Assembly (NCBI GenBank): GCA_018653605.1
Contig: JABHYY010000034.1
Location: forward strand, 1-60,521
Source: an archaeon
Lineage (GTDB): Archaea; Nanobdellota; Nanobdellia; SCGC-AAA011-G17; GW2011-AR17
Reading direction: 5' to 3'
Length of the DNA: 60,521 nucleotides
The notes below the pieces were generated by a model, which saw nothing but the letters and a program-made list of their open reading frames with translations, ran no database searches and was not told where the DNA came from. Below, one piece after another: positions 1 through 8,219 of this stretch. Within the stretch, counting starts at the first letter, position 1. The number at the start of each line of letters is the position of its first letter. The translations under genes and the position numbers were made by a program.

Positions 1-131
1 ATTGACCGGGCTACACTACAGGGGCATGTTATACCTGAGATTATTTTTTCTTTATAAAATTTTGCTTTTTTTCTATTCTATATTTTAGAACAGATAAATG
101 GTTTTAAACTAACTTTATATGAAATTTATTT

Positions 132-1268
132 ATGCCAGTAGATGTTTTAGTGGGTTGCCATTGGGGTGACGAAGGAAAGGGTAGGTATGTAGATTTATTA
201 TCTGAGAGAGCTAATATTGTTACTAGATTTCAAGGTGGACCTAATGCAGGACACACTTTGGTTGTTGATGGTGAACAAACTATATTACATATGGTGCCTT
301 CTGGTGTTCTAAGACCTAATGTTACTAATGTTTTAGGAAATGGTGTTGTATTTTCACCTTCTCAATTTGCTGAAGAAGTTAGTATGTTAGCAAAAAAAGG
401 AATTTATCTTACTCCAAATAATATGAAAGTTTCTGATAGAGCTCATATAATTTTACAAAGTTGGATTGATGAAGATTTAAAAGGTTCTCATGAAAAAATA
501 GGTACAACTGGTAAAGGGATTGGTCCAACTTATCTTCATAAATTTAGAAGAGATGGAATTAGAGTAGGTGATTTGTTTGGTAGGTTTGAAAATAAACCTG
601 ATGGTATTTCTAAAGCTAGAGAAGAACTTTCAGGTTTGCTTAAACTTTTAGAACCTTTTGTTTGTGATACTGTTTCATACTTAAATAGATCTTTGGATGC
701 AGGTCTTTATGTGGTAGGTGAAGGTGCACAAGGAGCTGGTCTTGATGTTGATCATGGAACTTATCCTAATTGTACTTCTTCAAGTCCTACTGCTGGAGGT
801 TTTTGTACTGGTACTGGTATTGGTCCTAAAAGAATTCGAGATGTTTATGGTGTGGTAAAAGCTTATACTACTAGAGTTGGAGAGGGGACTTTTCCTACTG
901 AGTTGTCTGATGAGGTTGCTACATTTTTAGCAACAAGAGGTGGTGAGGTAGGTGCAACAACTGGAAGAGATAGAAGGTGTGGTTGGTTAGATTTGGATTT
1001 AACTAGAAAAGCTTACATGATTAATTCTGTTACTAAAGGATGTTTAACTAAACTTGATGTTTTGTCTGGGTTGAATGAAATTAAAGTTTTTGTTCATGGT
1101 AATTATGTTTCTTTTCCTGGCTGGTCTGAAGATATTACTGGTGTGAGAGAGTTTGGTGATTTGCCTGAGAATGCTCAAGAGTATGTTAGGAATATTGAAG
1201 GTGTGTTAGGTGTTCCTTTTGCTTATGTTTCTGTTGGTGCTGAAAGGAGTGCTATAATTTCTAGGTAG
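132..1268 (+). CDS. purA: Adenylosuccinate synthetase
   Basis: Makes adenylosuccinate from IMP, aspartate and GTP, the first committed step to AMP. The N-terminus carries the nucleotide loop WGDEGKG followed by the GGPNAGHT motif with the catalytic His; GTGIGP and TTGRDRRCGW-type segments further on also fit the family. At 378 residues it is longer than many short archaeal PurA proteins and shorter than the bacterial type. The Lys usually found after GDEGKG is Arg here, a mild deviation. A TTTTAAAC box lies roughly 26 bases before the ATG, so a leaderless transcript is plausible. The TAG stop lies inside a copy of the dispersed 27-bp element. Confidence 0.96.
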   Translation: MPVDVLVGCHWGDEGKGRYVDLLSERANIVTRFQGGPNAGHTLVVDGEQTILHMVPSGVLRPNVTNVLGNGVVFSPSQFAEEVSMLAKKGIYLTPNNMKVSDRAHIILQSWIDEDLKGSHEKIGTTGKGIGPTYLHKFRRDGIRVGDLFGRFENKPDGISKAREELSGLLKLLEPFVCDTVSYLNRSLDAGLYVVGEGAQGAGLDVDHGTYPNCTSSSPTAGGFCTGTGIGPKRIRDVYGVVKAYTTRVGEGTFPTELSDEVATFLATRGGEVGATTGRDRRCGWLDLDLTRKAYMINSVTKGCLTKLDVLSGLNEIKVFVHGNYVSFPGWSEDITGVREFGDLPENAQEYVRNIEGVLGVPFAYVSVGAERSAIISR

Positions 1269-1291
1269 GGAAAGTTTTATAATTGACTACT
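1265..1291 (-). repeat. Dispersed 27-bp element, copy 1
   Basis: Fits the pattern RTAGGG-N12-TTGACTRCT with exactly 27 bases. It lies between purA and tRNA-Ser, and its first bases supply the TAG stop of purA. The 12-base middle differs from the common TCAGTATTNGCT core, so this is a divergent copy. Strand is given for the AGYAGTCAA-first orientation. Confidence 0.5.
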
Positions 1292-1308
1292 GTGTTTTAC
1301 TTTCTTAT

Positions 1309-1392
1309 GCCGGGATGGCACAATCTGGTACTGCGCAGGCCTGGAAAGCCTGTTTCCGTATGGATATCTGGGTTCGAATCCCAGTCCCGGCG
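1309..1392 (+). tRNA. tRNA-Ser (GGA)
   Basis: The 7-bp acceptor stem GCCGGGA/TCCCGGC closes the gene. The anticodon stem CAGGC/GCCTG holds the loop CTGGAAA, anticodon GGA. A long variable arm follows (class II, as expected for Ser), and the T arm contains GGTTCGAATCC. The discriminator base is G, as is typical of tRNA-Ser. CCA is not encoded and no intron is seen. Confidence 0.95.
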
Positions 1393-1414
1393 TATATACT
1401 CTTCTTGCAGAAAC

Positions 1415-1423
1415 TTTATATAA
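1415..1423 (+). promoter_or_regulatory. TATA box of the dehydrogenase-ligase-dehydratase operon
   Basis: TTTATATAA is centred 26 bases before the ATG at 1445, the spacing expected for an archaeal TATA box driving a leaderless mRNA. It is the only good promoter candidate for the three-gene operon. Confidence 0.6.
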
Positions 1424-1444
1424 TGGGATTGGATTTCCTTTATT

Positions 1445-2917
1445 ATGGGAAATAAACTTGAAGTTCTAACTATTGGTGGTGGCCCTGTTGCTGAATTGAT
1501 GAATGCTACTCTAAAAGGTAAGACTGCTGGTTGGTCTGTTTTTGATGATAAATTAGAACAATTAAGGTTACATGGTACTCATCTTGTTAATGGTCCTAAA
1601 GTAAGACAAGGTTTAACTCCTCCTTTTTATGAAAGAGTTATTCTTGGTGATGGTATGAATTTTAATCCAGAAAATCCTCTCAGTGGTGGCTTTAATGTTT
1701 ATCCTACTTCTTATGGTGGTCCATTGAGTCCAAACATTGAACTTGTTGATGATCCACTAATTATTCTTGCTGTAAAATCACCTGATAATGAAAAAAGCCT
1801 TAGGCAGGTTGCACCTCTTTTAGCTCGTGCAGAAGATCCAACTATTCTTTTGGCACAAAATGGTTTTGCTCCTGAGGTTGGAATTACTGAATGGTTAACT
1901 AGAGAAGGTTTAGATCATGTTAATGTTGTAAGGAGTGTTGCTATGGGTCCTGTTACTCAAAAAGTTGATGGTAATGACAAACCTTATTTGGATAATAATA
2001 TTTTTGCATTAAAATTGGGACATTGGGATGCTGGTGAAGGTCATGATGAACTTTGTAGGAAAGTTGCTGGAATGTTTTCTTATATTCCTGTAGAAGTTCC
2101 AGGTGATCAATTTAGAAAAGAGGGTTCAGAGAAAGCACTTGTTAATTTAATCAATCCTATTACTGTACTTTTTGCTAATACAATTGGACAAGGTCTTGAT
2201 TCATATTTGATTAGACAATTCTATAAGGCTACTGCTGGTGAAGGAATTCAATGTTTGTTAAAACAAGATGTTGGTATAGATCCACTTCATGCACTTGACA
2301 TTGCTTGGTTGATGTATAATTCTGCAAGACCTCATATGGCTTCAATGGGAAATGATCCTATGGGCCAATATTTAAGTGGAGGAAAGTTACCTTTTCCTCT
2401 TGGAACTGAAGTAGGTGATTTATCTGGTCAGGTTGTTGAGTGGGGTAAAGAGTATGGTGTAAATACTTTTTGGAATAGTTTCCTTCTTGAAATGATATCT
2501 GATTTTACTGATAGTTATAATGAAATTAAAAATCAAGATCCTTCTAAGGCTGTTGACTTTGGAATGAGGTTTGCTCATAGAAATAGATGGCTTGTTGGGT
2601 TTACTGAGGATGAAACTTATAATCTTTCTCAGTATGGTTCTCAATTGGCAAGGTTAGACAGATTATTTAGAGAGCAATTCCCTCAAGATAGATCTTCACC
2701 TCAGTCAGTTTATCTTTGTCCTCATATTGTTGATGAGAGTACAGAGTTGAGTAATTTGCCTTCTCTGTTAGTTGCTTCTTATAGAGCTTTGAAAGAAGAG
2801 TATAGTGAAAGAGGGTTGTTAGATGATTCTAATTTTGAGCTAAGTCAAGAAGTTTGTACTCAGGCTGATGCTTGTAGAAATTTAGAAAGAAGAGCGTGTT
2901 ATGATCTGCGAGGATAA
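1445..2917 (+). CDS. Ketopantoate-reductase-like (PanE/ApbA superfamily) dehydrogenase
   Basis: A probable NAD(P)H-dependent 2-oxoacid reductase. An N-terminal Rossmann motif (IGGGPVAEL) is followed by LLAQNGFAPE, like the family's LQNG-x-E segment, and by a C-terminal helical domain with NLINPITVL and a SMGNDPMGQYLSGG...TEVGDLSGQVV stretch matching the family's S-M-x-x-D...E-x-x-x-x-x-G signature. It is 490 residues, far longer than about 300 for PanE, because of an insertion near residues 45-90 and a C-terminal extension of about 100. It leads an operon: the next ATG is 2 bases after its stop. Some PanE relatives reduce 2-oxoacids to (R)-2-hydroxyacids, which would suit the ligase and dehydratase downstream. 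The substrate is unknown. Confidence 0.72.
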   Translation: MGNKLEVLTIGGGPVAELMNATLKGKTAGWSVFDDKLEQLRLHGTHLVNGPKVRQGLTPPFYERVILGDGMNFNPENPLSGGFNVYPTSYGGPLSPNIELVDDPLIILAVKSPDNEKSLRQVAPLLARAEDPTILLAQNGFAPEVGITEWLTREGLDHVNVVRSVAMGPVTQKVDGNDKPYLDNNIFALKLGHWDAGEGHDELCRKVAGMFSYIPVEVPGDQFRKEGSEKALVNLINPITVLFANTIGQGLDSYLIRQFYKATAGEGIQCLLKQDVGIDPLHALDIAWLMYNSARPHMASMGNDPMGQYLSGGKLPFPLGTEVGDLSGQVVEWGKEYGVNTFWNSFLLEMISDFTDSYNEIKNQDPSKAVDFGMRFAHRNRWLVGFTEDETYNLSQYGSQLARLDRLFREQFPQDRSSPQSVYLCPHIVDESTELSNLPSLLVASYRALKEEYSERGLLDDSNFELSQEVCTQADACRNLERRACYDLRG

Positions 2918-2919
2918 AA

Positions 2920-4740
2920 ATGACATTAGATGAAGTTCTGGGAATGAATGTTGCTGAGGTTATTGAGCATCATGGTACAACTGAAGGTTTTAGGGATAGA
3001 GTTTTTTTAACTTTTAGAGATGATGCAGGTGAGTTACAACAAGTTACTTTTGAAGATTATTTTCAAAGATCAGTTGAGTATGGTGCAATGTTTTCTGAAA
3101 TGAAGGTTGAGCAGAATGTTTTGGATGGGCAAAGATTTCATGTTGGAACTTTTATGCAGAACACTCCTGAATTTCTTTATGCTTTTGGTGGTTGTGCTTT
3201 TAGTGGTTCTACTTTAGTTGGAATAAATTCTTCACAAGTTGGTGAGGGTCTTGCTTTTGATATTAAAAATATTGGTTTAAATGTTTTGATTGCTGATAAT
3301 GTTGCTCAGGAACCTAAAAAATCCCCTAAAACTTTTTTGGAAAATGTTTTGGATACTGAAGACTTATGGAAAGATTCCTTAGGTTATGAAAGTATTCTTG
3401 CTAGGGATAGGCAAGTTAAGAATCATCCTATTGATATTCTTGATGTTGGTATGGAGATTGAAAATATTGCTGATGAGGTTGATGCTTTTGAACCTAGAGA
3501 ATTAAATCCTGATTCTCCAGGTGTTATAATTTTTACTTCAGGTACTACTGGTGCTCCAAAAGGTATTGAAGTTAGTTGGGATAAGTTGGTTGATGTTGGT
3601 GTTACTGCTACAAATATTTTAGATTATACTGAAGATGATGTTGGTTATGTTTGTATGCCTTTGAATCATTCTAATTCACTTTACTTGAATGTTATGCCTG
3701 CTTTGTTGCATGGCGCAAATTTATTTTTAAGAAGAAAGTTTAGTTCAAGTCAGTTTGCTTCTGATGTTGCTGAACATAGTTGTACAATTTTTAATTCTGT
3801 TGGTGATCCTGTTCAGTATGTTTTGAACAAAGAAGGTGATGCTGATCATTCTAGTTCTTCTTTGAGAGCTGTTATTAGTACTGGAACAAATGCTGTTAAT
3901 AGAGCTAAGTTTGCTGAAATGTTTGGTTTATCATTTGTTGAAATTTATGGTTCAACTGAGGTTGGTGCTTTAACAATGGTTGATGCAAATACTCCTGATT
4001 GGAGTGTTGGTAAACTTTTGAAGGATGTTAGGATTTTAGGTGAGAAAGGTATTTGTGATCTTGCTGATATTGTTGATGATAGAATTACTAATCTGAAAAA
4101 GAGTGCTGGTGAAGTTATTGTTTCAATGGAAAGTTTAGGTGCTTCTGCTTTTAGTGGTTATTTTAATTTGCCTGAAGTTAGTGTTGAAAGGTTGATTGAA
4201 ATTGATGGTGAAGAGTTTTATCGAATGGGTGACTTAGGTGCTATTGCTGATGTTGATGGTGTTAAGTATTTGAATTTTTTAGGTAGAACTGGTGATTGGA
4301 TTAGGTATAAAGGTGAAAACTTTGCTCCTATTGATGTTGAAAAAGTTTTAGATGGTTTGGATGGTGTTGTTAACTCTGCTGTTATTGGTGTTCCTCAAAC
4401 TGAGGGGAAAGAAGATGATCCTATGTATGTTTTAGAAGTTACTGAGGGTTTTGATATTAATGATTTTTTAGAAGTTTGTAGAGATAGGTTAGCTCACTAT
4501 CAACAACCTAAGTTTGTTAAGATTGTTAGTAGTTTGCCTATGACTGGTACAATGAAAGTTCAGAAAGGTCCTTTGAAAGAAGATTTCTATGACCCTTCTA
4601 GAGAGGGTCAAGTTTATCATGTAATTGGTCCTGCTGCCTGGGATTTTGGTGAAATGGATTTTGAAGTTGCATTAGCTCAGTGTGAAGATCCTTCTGATCA
4701 AGATAGGTTATCTGTTTATGTTGGGAGAGATTTGTTTTAA
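2920..4740 (+). CDS. AMP-forming acyl-CoA synthetase (FATP/FadD6-like)
   Basis: An adenylate-forming enzyme that should activate a carboxylic acid to its CoA thioester. Visible motifs: FTSGTTGAPKG (phosphate loop, about residue 204), YGSTE (about 341), RMGDLG (about 434), GRTGDWIRYKGENF (about 453, hinge and Arg), and TGTMKVQK (about 540) with the C-terminal catalytic Lys. The last two resemble the fatty-acid-transport-protein branch more than acetyl-CoA synthetase. At 606 residues it is full length. It lies 2 bases after the dehydrogenase and its stop abuts the next start codon, so the three proteins are probably made together. The substrate cannot be read from sequence; a hydroxyacid is the operon-based guess. 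Confidence 0.88.
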   Translation: MTLDEVLGMNVAEVIEHHGTTEGFRDRVFLTFRDDAGELQQVTFEDYFQRSVEYGAMFSEMKVEQNVLDGQRFHVGTFMQNTPEFLYAFGGCAFSGSTLVGINSSQVGEGLAFDIKNIGLNVLIADNVAQEPKKSPKTFLENVLDTEDLWKDSLGYESILARDRQVKNHPIDILDVGMEIENIADEVDAFEPRELNPDSPGVIIFTSGTTGAPKGIEVSWDKLVDVGVTATNILDYTEDDVGYVCMPLNHSNSLYLNVMPALLHGANLFLRRKFSSSQFASDVAEHSCTIFNSVGDPVQYVLNKEGDADHSSSSLRAVISTGTNAVNRAKFAEMFGLSFVEIYGSTEVGALTMVDANTPDWSVGKLLKDVRILGEKGICDLADIVDDRITNLKKSAGEVIVSMESLGASAFSGYFNLPEVSVERLIEIDGEEFYRMGDLGAIADVDGVKYLNFLGRTGDWIRYKGENFAPIDVEKVLDGLDGVVNSAVIGVPQTEGKEDDPMYVLEVTEGFDINDFLEVCRDRLAHYQQPKFVKIVSSLPMTGTMKVQKGPLKEDFYDPSREGQVYHVIGPAAWDFGEMDFEVALAQCEDPSDQDRLSVYVGRDLF

Positions 4741-6006
4741 ATGGGTTTGTTTGAAAGAGTACAAGGAAGTTCTTTGACTAAACTAAGAGGAGAATTTATG
4801 AGAGGCCATTATGCTGCTGCTAATAAAGCTAAGTCTGCTGGGGTGCCTATTGTTTTTGTAACTGCAACTTATCCTGCTGAAATTGTTAGAGCTTTTTCAC
4901 CTGATGTGTTTATGGTTTATCCTGAAAATCATGCTGCTCTTTTGAATGCAAGACATTTGACTGATGACTTATCTGCTGTTGCTGAAGCTGAAGTTGGGTT
5001 AACTCCAATGGATTGTTCTTATGAATTGGCTAATATTGGTTATTTGTTAGAGAAAAGGAATGGAAAAGATTTTGGTAAGAAGATTCCTGTTTTACCTGAA
5101 CCTGATGTTTTGCTTTCTTGTAATAGTCAGTGTGATGTTGTTTGTCATTGGTATGATACTTTGCAAAGTTTAGTTCCTGGTTCTGTTGCTCAAGCAATTA
5201 ATGTTTTTGATAGGTTTGATGGACAGATTACTCCAGAGAGAGTGGCTATTGTTAAAGATCAAATTTTGGATGCTATTTATTTGTTAGAAAGGCAGAGTGG
5301 GAAAAAATTGGATAGAGATAAACTTTTTGATGTTGCTGATAAATCTAATCAAGCTGTTAGGTTGTGGAGAGAGTATCTTGCATTTGGTAAGGAACAACCA
5401 TCTCCTGTTACTAGTTTTGAAGGTTTTTTGAACATGGCTCTTATTGTTTCTGAAAGAGGGACTCAACAAGCTATTGATTATTATCAACAATTGGTGGATG
5501 AAACTCAAGGAAAAGTTGATAGAGGTGAATCTGTGTTAGGTGAAGAGAGAAGAAGATTGTTATGGGATAATTTAGCAATGTGGCACAGAGATGGTTTATG
5601 GGATTTGAGTGATACTTTAGAAGGTGAAGGTTATGCTCTTGTTGGTTCAAATTATTTGGATGTTTGGCAAAGGGAATTAGATACTTCTAGTTTTGATGGT
5701 TTATTAGATAGCATGGCTGCTGCTTATTGTAGAATGTATACAAATTTAACTCTTGGTCAAAGGATTGATAGTTGGGATAAAATGGTTACTGATTATAATG
5801 CTGATGGAATTTTGTTCCATGCGAATCGAAGTTGTGTCACTTTTTCACGACAGCAAGAAGTTGTTGCTAAAGGTGTTGAAGCAAAGCAAGAAGAAAGGGG
5901 TAATAAAGTTCATGGTATTGTGTTTGAGGGTGATATGGGTAGAAGAGGAATTTTTAATCCTGATAGGTTAAGTTTATTATTGCAACAAAAGTTTGAAGAA
6001 AGTTAA
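4741..6006 (+). CDS. 2-hydroxyacyl-CoA dehydratase / benzoyl-CoA reductase-family subunit (HgdB/BcrB-like)
   Basis: Member of the oxygen-sensitive HGD-D family, whose subunits bind a [4Fe-4S] cluster and carry out radical dehydration of 2-hydroxyacyl-CoA or aromatic ring reduction. Likely ligand cysteines are present: C92 (MDCSYELANIG), C127/C131/C135 in the CNSQCDVVC stretch, and C365 in HANRSC. At 421 residues it is the usual subunit length. The ATG directly follows the ligase stop. Family enzymes normally need a second subunit and an ATP-dependent activator (HgdC/BcrA type); neither is in this window. The operon implies 2-oxoacid to 2-hydroxyacid to CoA ester to enoyl-CoA, which is inference. 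Confidence 0.82.
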   Translation: MGLFERVQGSSLTKLRGEFMRGHYAAANKAKSAGVPIVFVTATYPAEIVRAFSPDVFMVYPENHAALLNARHLTDDLSAVAEAEVGLTPMDCSYELANIGYLLEKRNGKDFGKKIPVLPEPDVLLSCNSQCDVVCHWYDTLQSLVPGSVAQAINVFDRFDGQITPERVAIVKDQILDAIYLLERQSGKKLDRDKLFDVADKSNQAVRLWREYLAFGKEQPSPVTSFEGFLNMALIVSERGTQQAIDYYQQLVDETQGKVDRGESVLGEERRRLLWDNLAMWHRDGLWDLSDTLEGEGYALVGSNYLDVWQRELDTSSFDGLLDSMAAAYCRMYTNLTLGQRIDSWDKMVTDYNADGILFHANRSCVTFSRQQEVVAKGVEAKQEERGNKVHGIVFEGDMGRRGIFNPDRLSLLLQQKFEES

Positions 6007-6007
6007 T

Positions 6008-6334
6008 TTAGAATGCAAAAGCTTGTTGTTCTTTAGGTGGATCTGAAATCATAACTATGTTTTCTATTGTATCTAGTTTTAATTCTTCATCCATAGCTTG
6101 TTTTACTAACTCTAATAAATCTGGTAATGGTTCTTCATAAAGTCCAGGTTCTATATTTATTTCATCTGGATAACCTCCCAAATTAGGATTATGTGAAAGT
6201 TCAATTAGGTGATGTGGATTTGTGCAGGAATAACTCTCATCTACAACTATAGGGTTTTTCCCATGCTGATTTAAACCCCACCATTCGATGCAATATCTTG
6301 CTTTTTTTTCACAACCATCATATGAACATTTCAT
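6008..6334 (-). CDS. Hypothetical protein with Cys/His pairs
   Basis: A 108-residue protein not recognised. The first third has C3, C8, C15 and a later SCTNPHH segment, which could form one zinc site. The remainder is acidic and Leu-rich. It converges with the dehydratase gene, with one base between their stop codons. A CxxxxC plus CTNPHH arrangement suggests a small zinc-binding protein, but no family is assigned. Confidence 0.55.
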   Translation of the reverse strand: MKCSYDGCEKKARYCIEWWGLNQHGKNPIVVDESYSCTNPHHLIELSHNPNLGGYPDEINIEPGLYEEPLPDLLELVKQAMDEELKLDTIENIVMISDPPKEQQAFAF

Positions 6335-6379
6335 AGTAATATCTAGATTAATCTTTTATTTAAGAATTGTTGTGAAGAA

Positions 6380-6592
6380 TTATTTCAATCTTGTGTCTAA
6401 GTCATCAGCTTTAGGAGCGTTTTTTGCTTCAGCTTCTAAATCTACACCAAGATCTTTAAGTGCTTTTACATGTGCTTGAATTTGTTGTTGTACAACTTGT
6501 AAAAGTTTTGCGAATTCTTGTTGTTCAATTGCTAAGACTGATAATGCACCTTTATGGATGCCAATTTGCTCATCTTTATTTGGTTCTGCCAT
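6380..6592 (-). CDS. Small coiled-coil hypothetical protein
   Basis: 70 residues from the ATG at 6592 (MAEPNKDEQ). The longer upstream reading is rejected because it would run through the shared promoter. The middle (QQEFAKLLQVVQQQIQAHV) is Gln-rich and strongly helical, like a short coiled coil. The start sits 26.5 bases from the centre of the palindromic TATA box at 6614-6623, so the mRNA is probably leaderless. Function unknown. Confidence 0.6.
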   Translation of the reverse strand: MAEPNKDEQIGIHKGALSVLAIEQQEFAKLLQVVQQQIQAHVKALKDLGVDLEAEAKNAPKADDLDTRLK

Positions 6593-6613
6593 AGTTTGAT
6601 GAGATTTAGTAAT

Positions 6614-6623
6614 CTTTATAAAG
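6614..6623. promoter_or_regulatory. Palindromic bidirectional TATA box
   Basis: CTTTATAAAG is a perfect palindrome. Its centre is 26.5 bases from the ATG at 6592 on the minus strand and 26.5 bases from the ATG at 6645 on the plus strand. One box therefore appears to serve two leaderless divergent genes. Confidence 0.6.
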
Positions 6624-6644
6624 GTTGTGTTAAAACACAGGTTT

Positions 6645-6932
6645 ATGGTAGAAGACAAATTATGGGAAGTTGGATATGAAAGGTTAGATGGCGGTCAACA
6701 TGAAGAAACTGAAACTTTTTATACAGTAGCAGGAAGTAAACCAGAAGCTATTGGAAAGTTTTATGGTAGTGATGAGTTTCAAATGGGTCTTTGGAGATCT
6801 GGAGAAACTCCTGTTGATGGTATTATTCCTGAGCATGGAAGAATCTTTGCAATAGAACTGAATTCTGGAAGATTAATTGCTTCAGATAGAGAAAGATTTA
6901 ATCTTAAAGTATCAATTGAAGATAAGACTTAA
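6645..6932 (+). CDS. Hypothetical protein
   Basis: 95 residues starting MVEDKLWEVGYERLDGG. The ATG at 6645 is preferred over a GTG at 6627 because it fits the TATA spacing exactly. The sequence looks like a small alpha/beta domain with alternating hydrophobic strands and a conserved-looking YTVAGSKPEAI segment, but no family is recognised. The next ATG lies one base after the stop, so the two genes are probably co-transcribed. Confidence 0.6.
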   Translation: MVEDKLWEVGYERLDGGQHEETETFYTVAGSKPEAIGKFYGSDEFQMGLWRSGETPVDGIIPEHGRIFAIELNSGRLIASDRERFNLKVSIEDKT

Positions 6933-6933
6933 A

Positions 6934-7257
6934 ATGGCAGATAAGAAACAAGGTGGACTAGAAAAACTGATTAGTAAAGTATTTTCTGTAGTTGAAAAAG
7001 TTTGTAGTCCTATTACTCAATATGCTCCTAAGGTCTGTAAAGATGCTTATCAAAGTTTTAAAAGTATTACTCTAGAGTATGCTTGTAGAAGTTTGGATAC
7101 TGTTGCTGGTGGTATTGATAATTATATTTTTACACCTATTGGTAATGTTGCTACAAAATATCCTATTGCTTTTTCTTTGGCTTGTGGTGTTGGTGCGTTT
7201 GGATTGTATACTGGTTGGGCAATTGGTGCGATGCAACCTGTATTGTATGGTTTTTAG
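6934..7257 (+). CDS. Hypothetical protein with C-terminal membrane segment
   Basis: 107 residues from MADKKQGGLEKL; the upstream in-frame extension overlaps the preceding gene and is rejected. The N-terminal two thirds are amphipathic helix with three Cys; residues about 78-103 (FSLACGVGAFGLYTGWAIGA) are a probable membrane helix. Its 3' end overlaps the end of the truncated dph2 on the other strand by 4 bases. Function unknown. Confidence 0.58.
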   Translation: MADKKQGGLEKLISKVFSVVEKVCSPITQYAPKVCKDAYQSFKSITLEYACRSLDTVAGGIDNYIFTPIGNVATKYPIAFSLACGVGAFGLYTGWAIGAMQPVLYGF

Positions 7258-7490
7258 AAAAATTGATTGTGTCCGAAATGAATTAATAAGTCTACATCCC
7301 TTTCTGGTATATCACAGGCACCAAAGTTTGAATTGAGATGAATGAAGATTTCTGCTTTTGTATTTTTTTTAAGATGATCAACTATTTCAGTTGCTTTTGG
7401 TTTTAATCCATCTGGTAACTGGATTAGTACTGTCTTTGCTTTTGTGTTTTCTATTTCTTTTACTGCTTTTTCTAGTTCTAGGTTGTACAT
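7254..7490 (-). pseudogene. dph2: Truncated diphthamide synthase Dph2 (N-terminal fragment)
   Basis: 78 residues that match only the first domain of archaeal Dph2: LELEKAVKEIENTKAK, VLIQLPDGLKPKA, the first cluster cysteine in FGACD, and DLLIHFGH. A normal protein is roughly 330-350 residues with three cluster cysteines. After IHFGHN the frame stops (QFF, TAA), and the DNA beyond holds an intact gene on the other strand, so the rest is not nearby in another frame. Dph2 starts translation-factor EF2 diphthamide synthesis by a radical SAM reaction; this piece cannot do so alone. It is either a decaying remnant or a repurposed domain. Confidence 0.75.
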
Positions 7491-7533
7491 AGGTTTTTTA
7501 GAGTAAATTTGTGTTTTTATATCTTTTGGCTTG

Positions 7534-7866
7534 CTATTTTAGGCTTTGAATCCTTTGGTATTGGTCTTCTGTGATGTCTTCTACTCTTGCTATTTGGGAA
7601 ACTCTTTTGAATGTTGGGTGGCTTATTTTTGATTGAGCTTGTTCAAAGATTTCTAACAATTTTTTTCCTGCTGGTACTCTCCTTGTTTCTCTTTCTGTTA
7701 TACCATCAAGTTGAATCCCAAGACTTGTTTCATGAGCCACTATTCCTACTCCTACTTTGTATATATTCATGTGGGTTTTTTGATTATGGTTTTGAGGTGT
7801 GTTGTTATAAGTTGCAGGTTTGCCTTCTCTTCCTACTTGCATTAAGTATGCTATGTGTTTTGTCAT
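7534..7866 (-). CDS. Hypothetical protein
   Basis: 110 residues from MTKHIAYLMQVG; the 15 residues upstream in frame look like leader sequence. The C-terminal half (KKLLEIFEQAQSKI...EDITEDQYQRIQSL) is helical. It is similar in size and position to the gene upstream at 7902-8195 and may form a pair with it. Function not recognised. Confidence 0.5.
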   Translation of the reverse strand: MTKHIAYLMQVGREGKPATYNNTPQNHNQKTHMNIYKVGVGIVAHETSLGIQLDGITERETRRVPAGKKLLEIFEQAQSKISHPTFKRVSQIARVEDITEDQYQRIQSLK

Positions 7867-7901
7867 AAAAATTAAAGAAAACTTGGTGTTTAAAAAAGTT
7901 G

Positions 7902-8195
7902 CTAAGCACACTCTTTTCTTTTGGATTTATTGACTACTGCTTGATACTCTGCTTGTGCAATTCCTGATAGTGTTGGTTCTCCAAATGAGATTTCTGAATT
8001 AGGTTTGTGATTAATGGCTCTTACCTTTCCTTGATTTAAAATATCTAAAGGTCTTCCTGTTAGATTTGTTTCTATTTCAAATATTTCATCTAAATAAATT
8101 ATTGTTCCTTCTGGCCTATTTATGATTGCAACACCTGCTGTGTATTTTTTAGAGCCTTTTGAAGGGATTAAGTATTCGACATATTGTGTTACCAT
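7902..8195 (-). CDS. Hypothetical protein
   Basis: 97 residues, MVTQYVEYLIPSKGSKKYTAG at the start. The pattern of short beta strands (GVAIINRPEGTIIYLDEIF) followed by a basic tail suggests a small beta-rich domain. No family assigned. A gap of 35 bases separates it from the next gene on the same strand. Confidence 0.5.
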   Translation of the reverse strand: MVTQYVEYLIPSKGSKKYTAGVAIINRPEGTIIYLDEIFEIETNLTGRPLDILNQGKVRAINHKPNSEISFGEPTLSGIAQAEYQAVVNKSKRKECA

Positions 8196-8219
8196 AGAAA
8201 AAAGTTTAATATTTAGTGT

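Noticed and set aside
1-60. The tail of an RNA gene at the left edge
   Set aside because: The GGGCTACACTAC string recalls rRNA, but too little sequence is present and no stem or family could be confirmed.
7926-7952. Another copy of the 27-bp element (TTGACTACT near the end of the 7902 gene)
   Set aside because: The nine-base end matches but the RTAGGG end is absent at the required distance.
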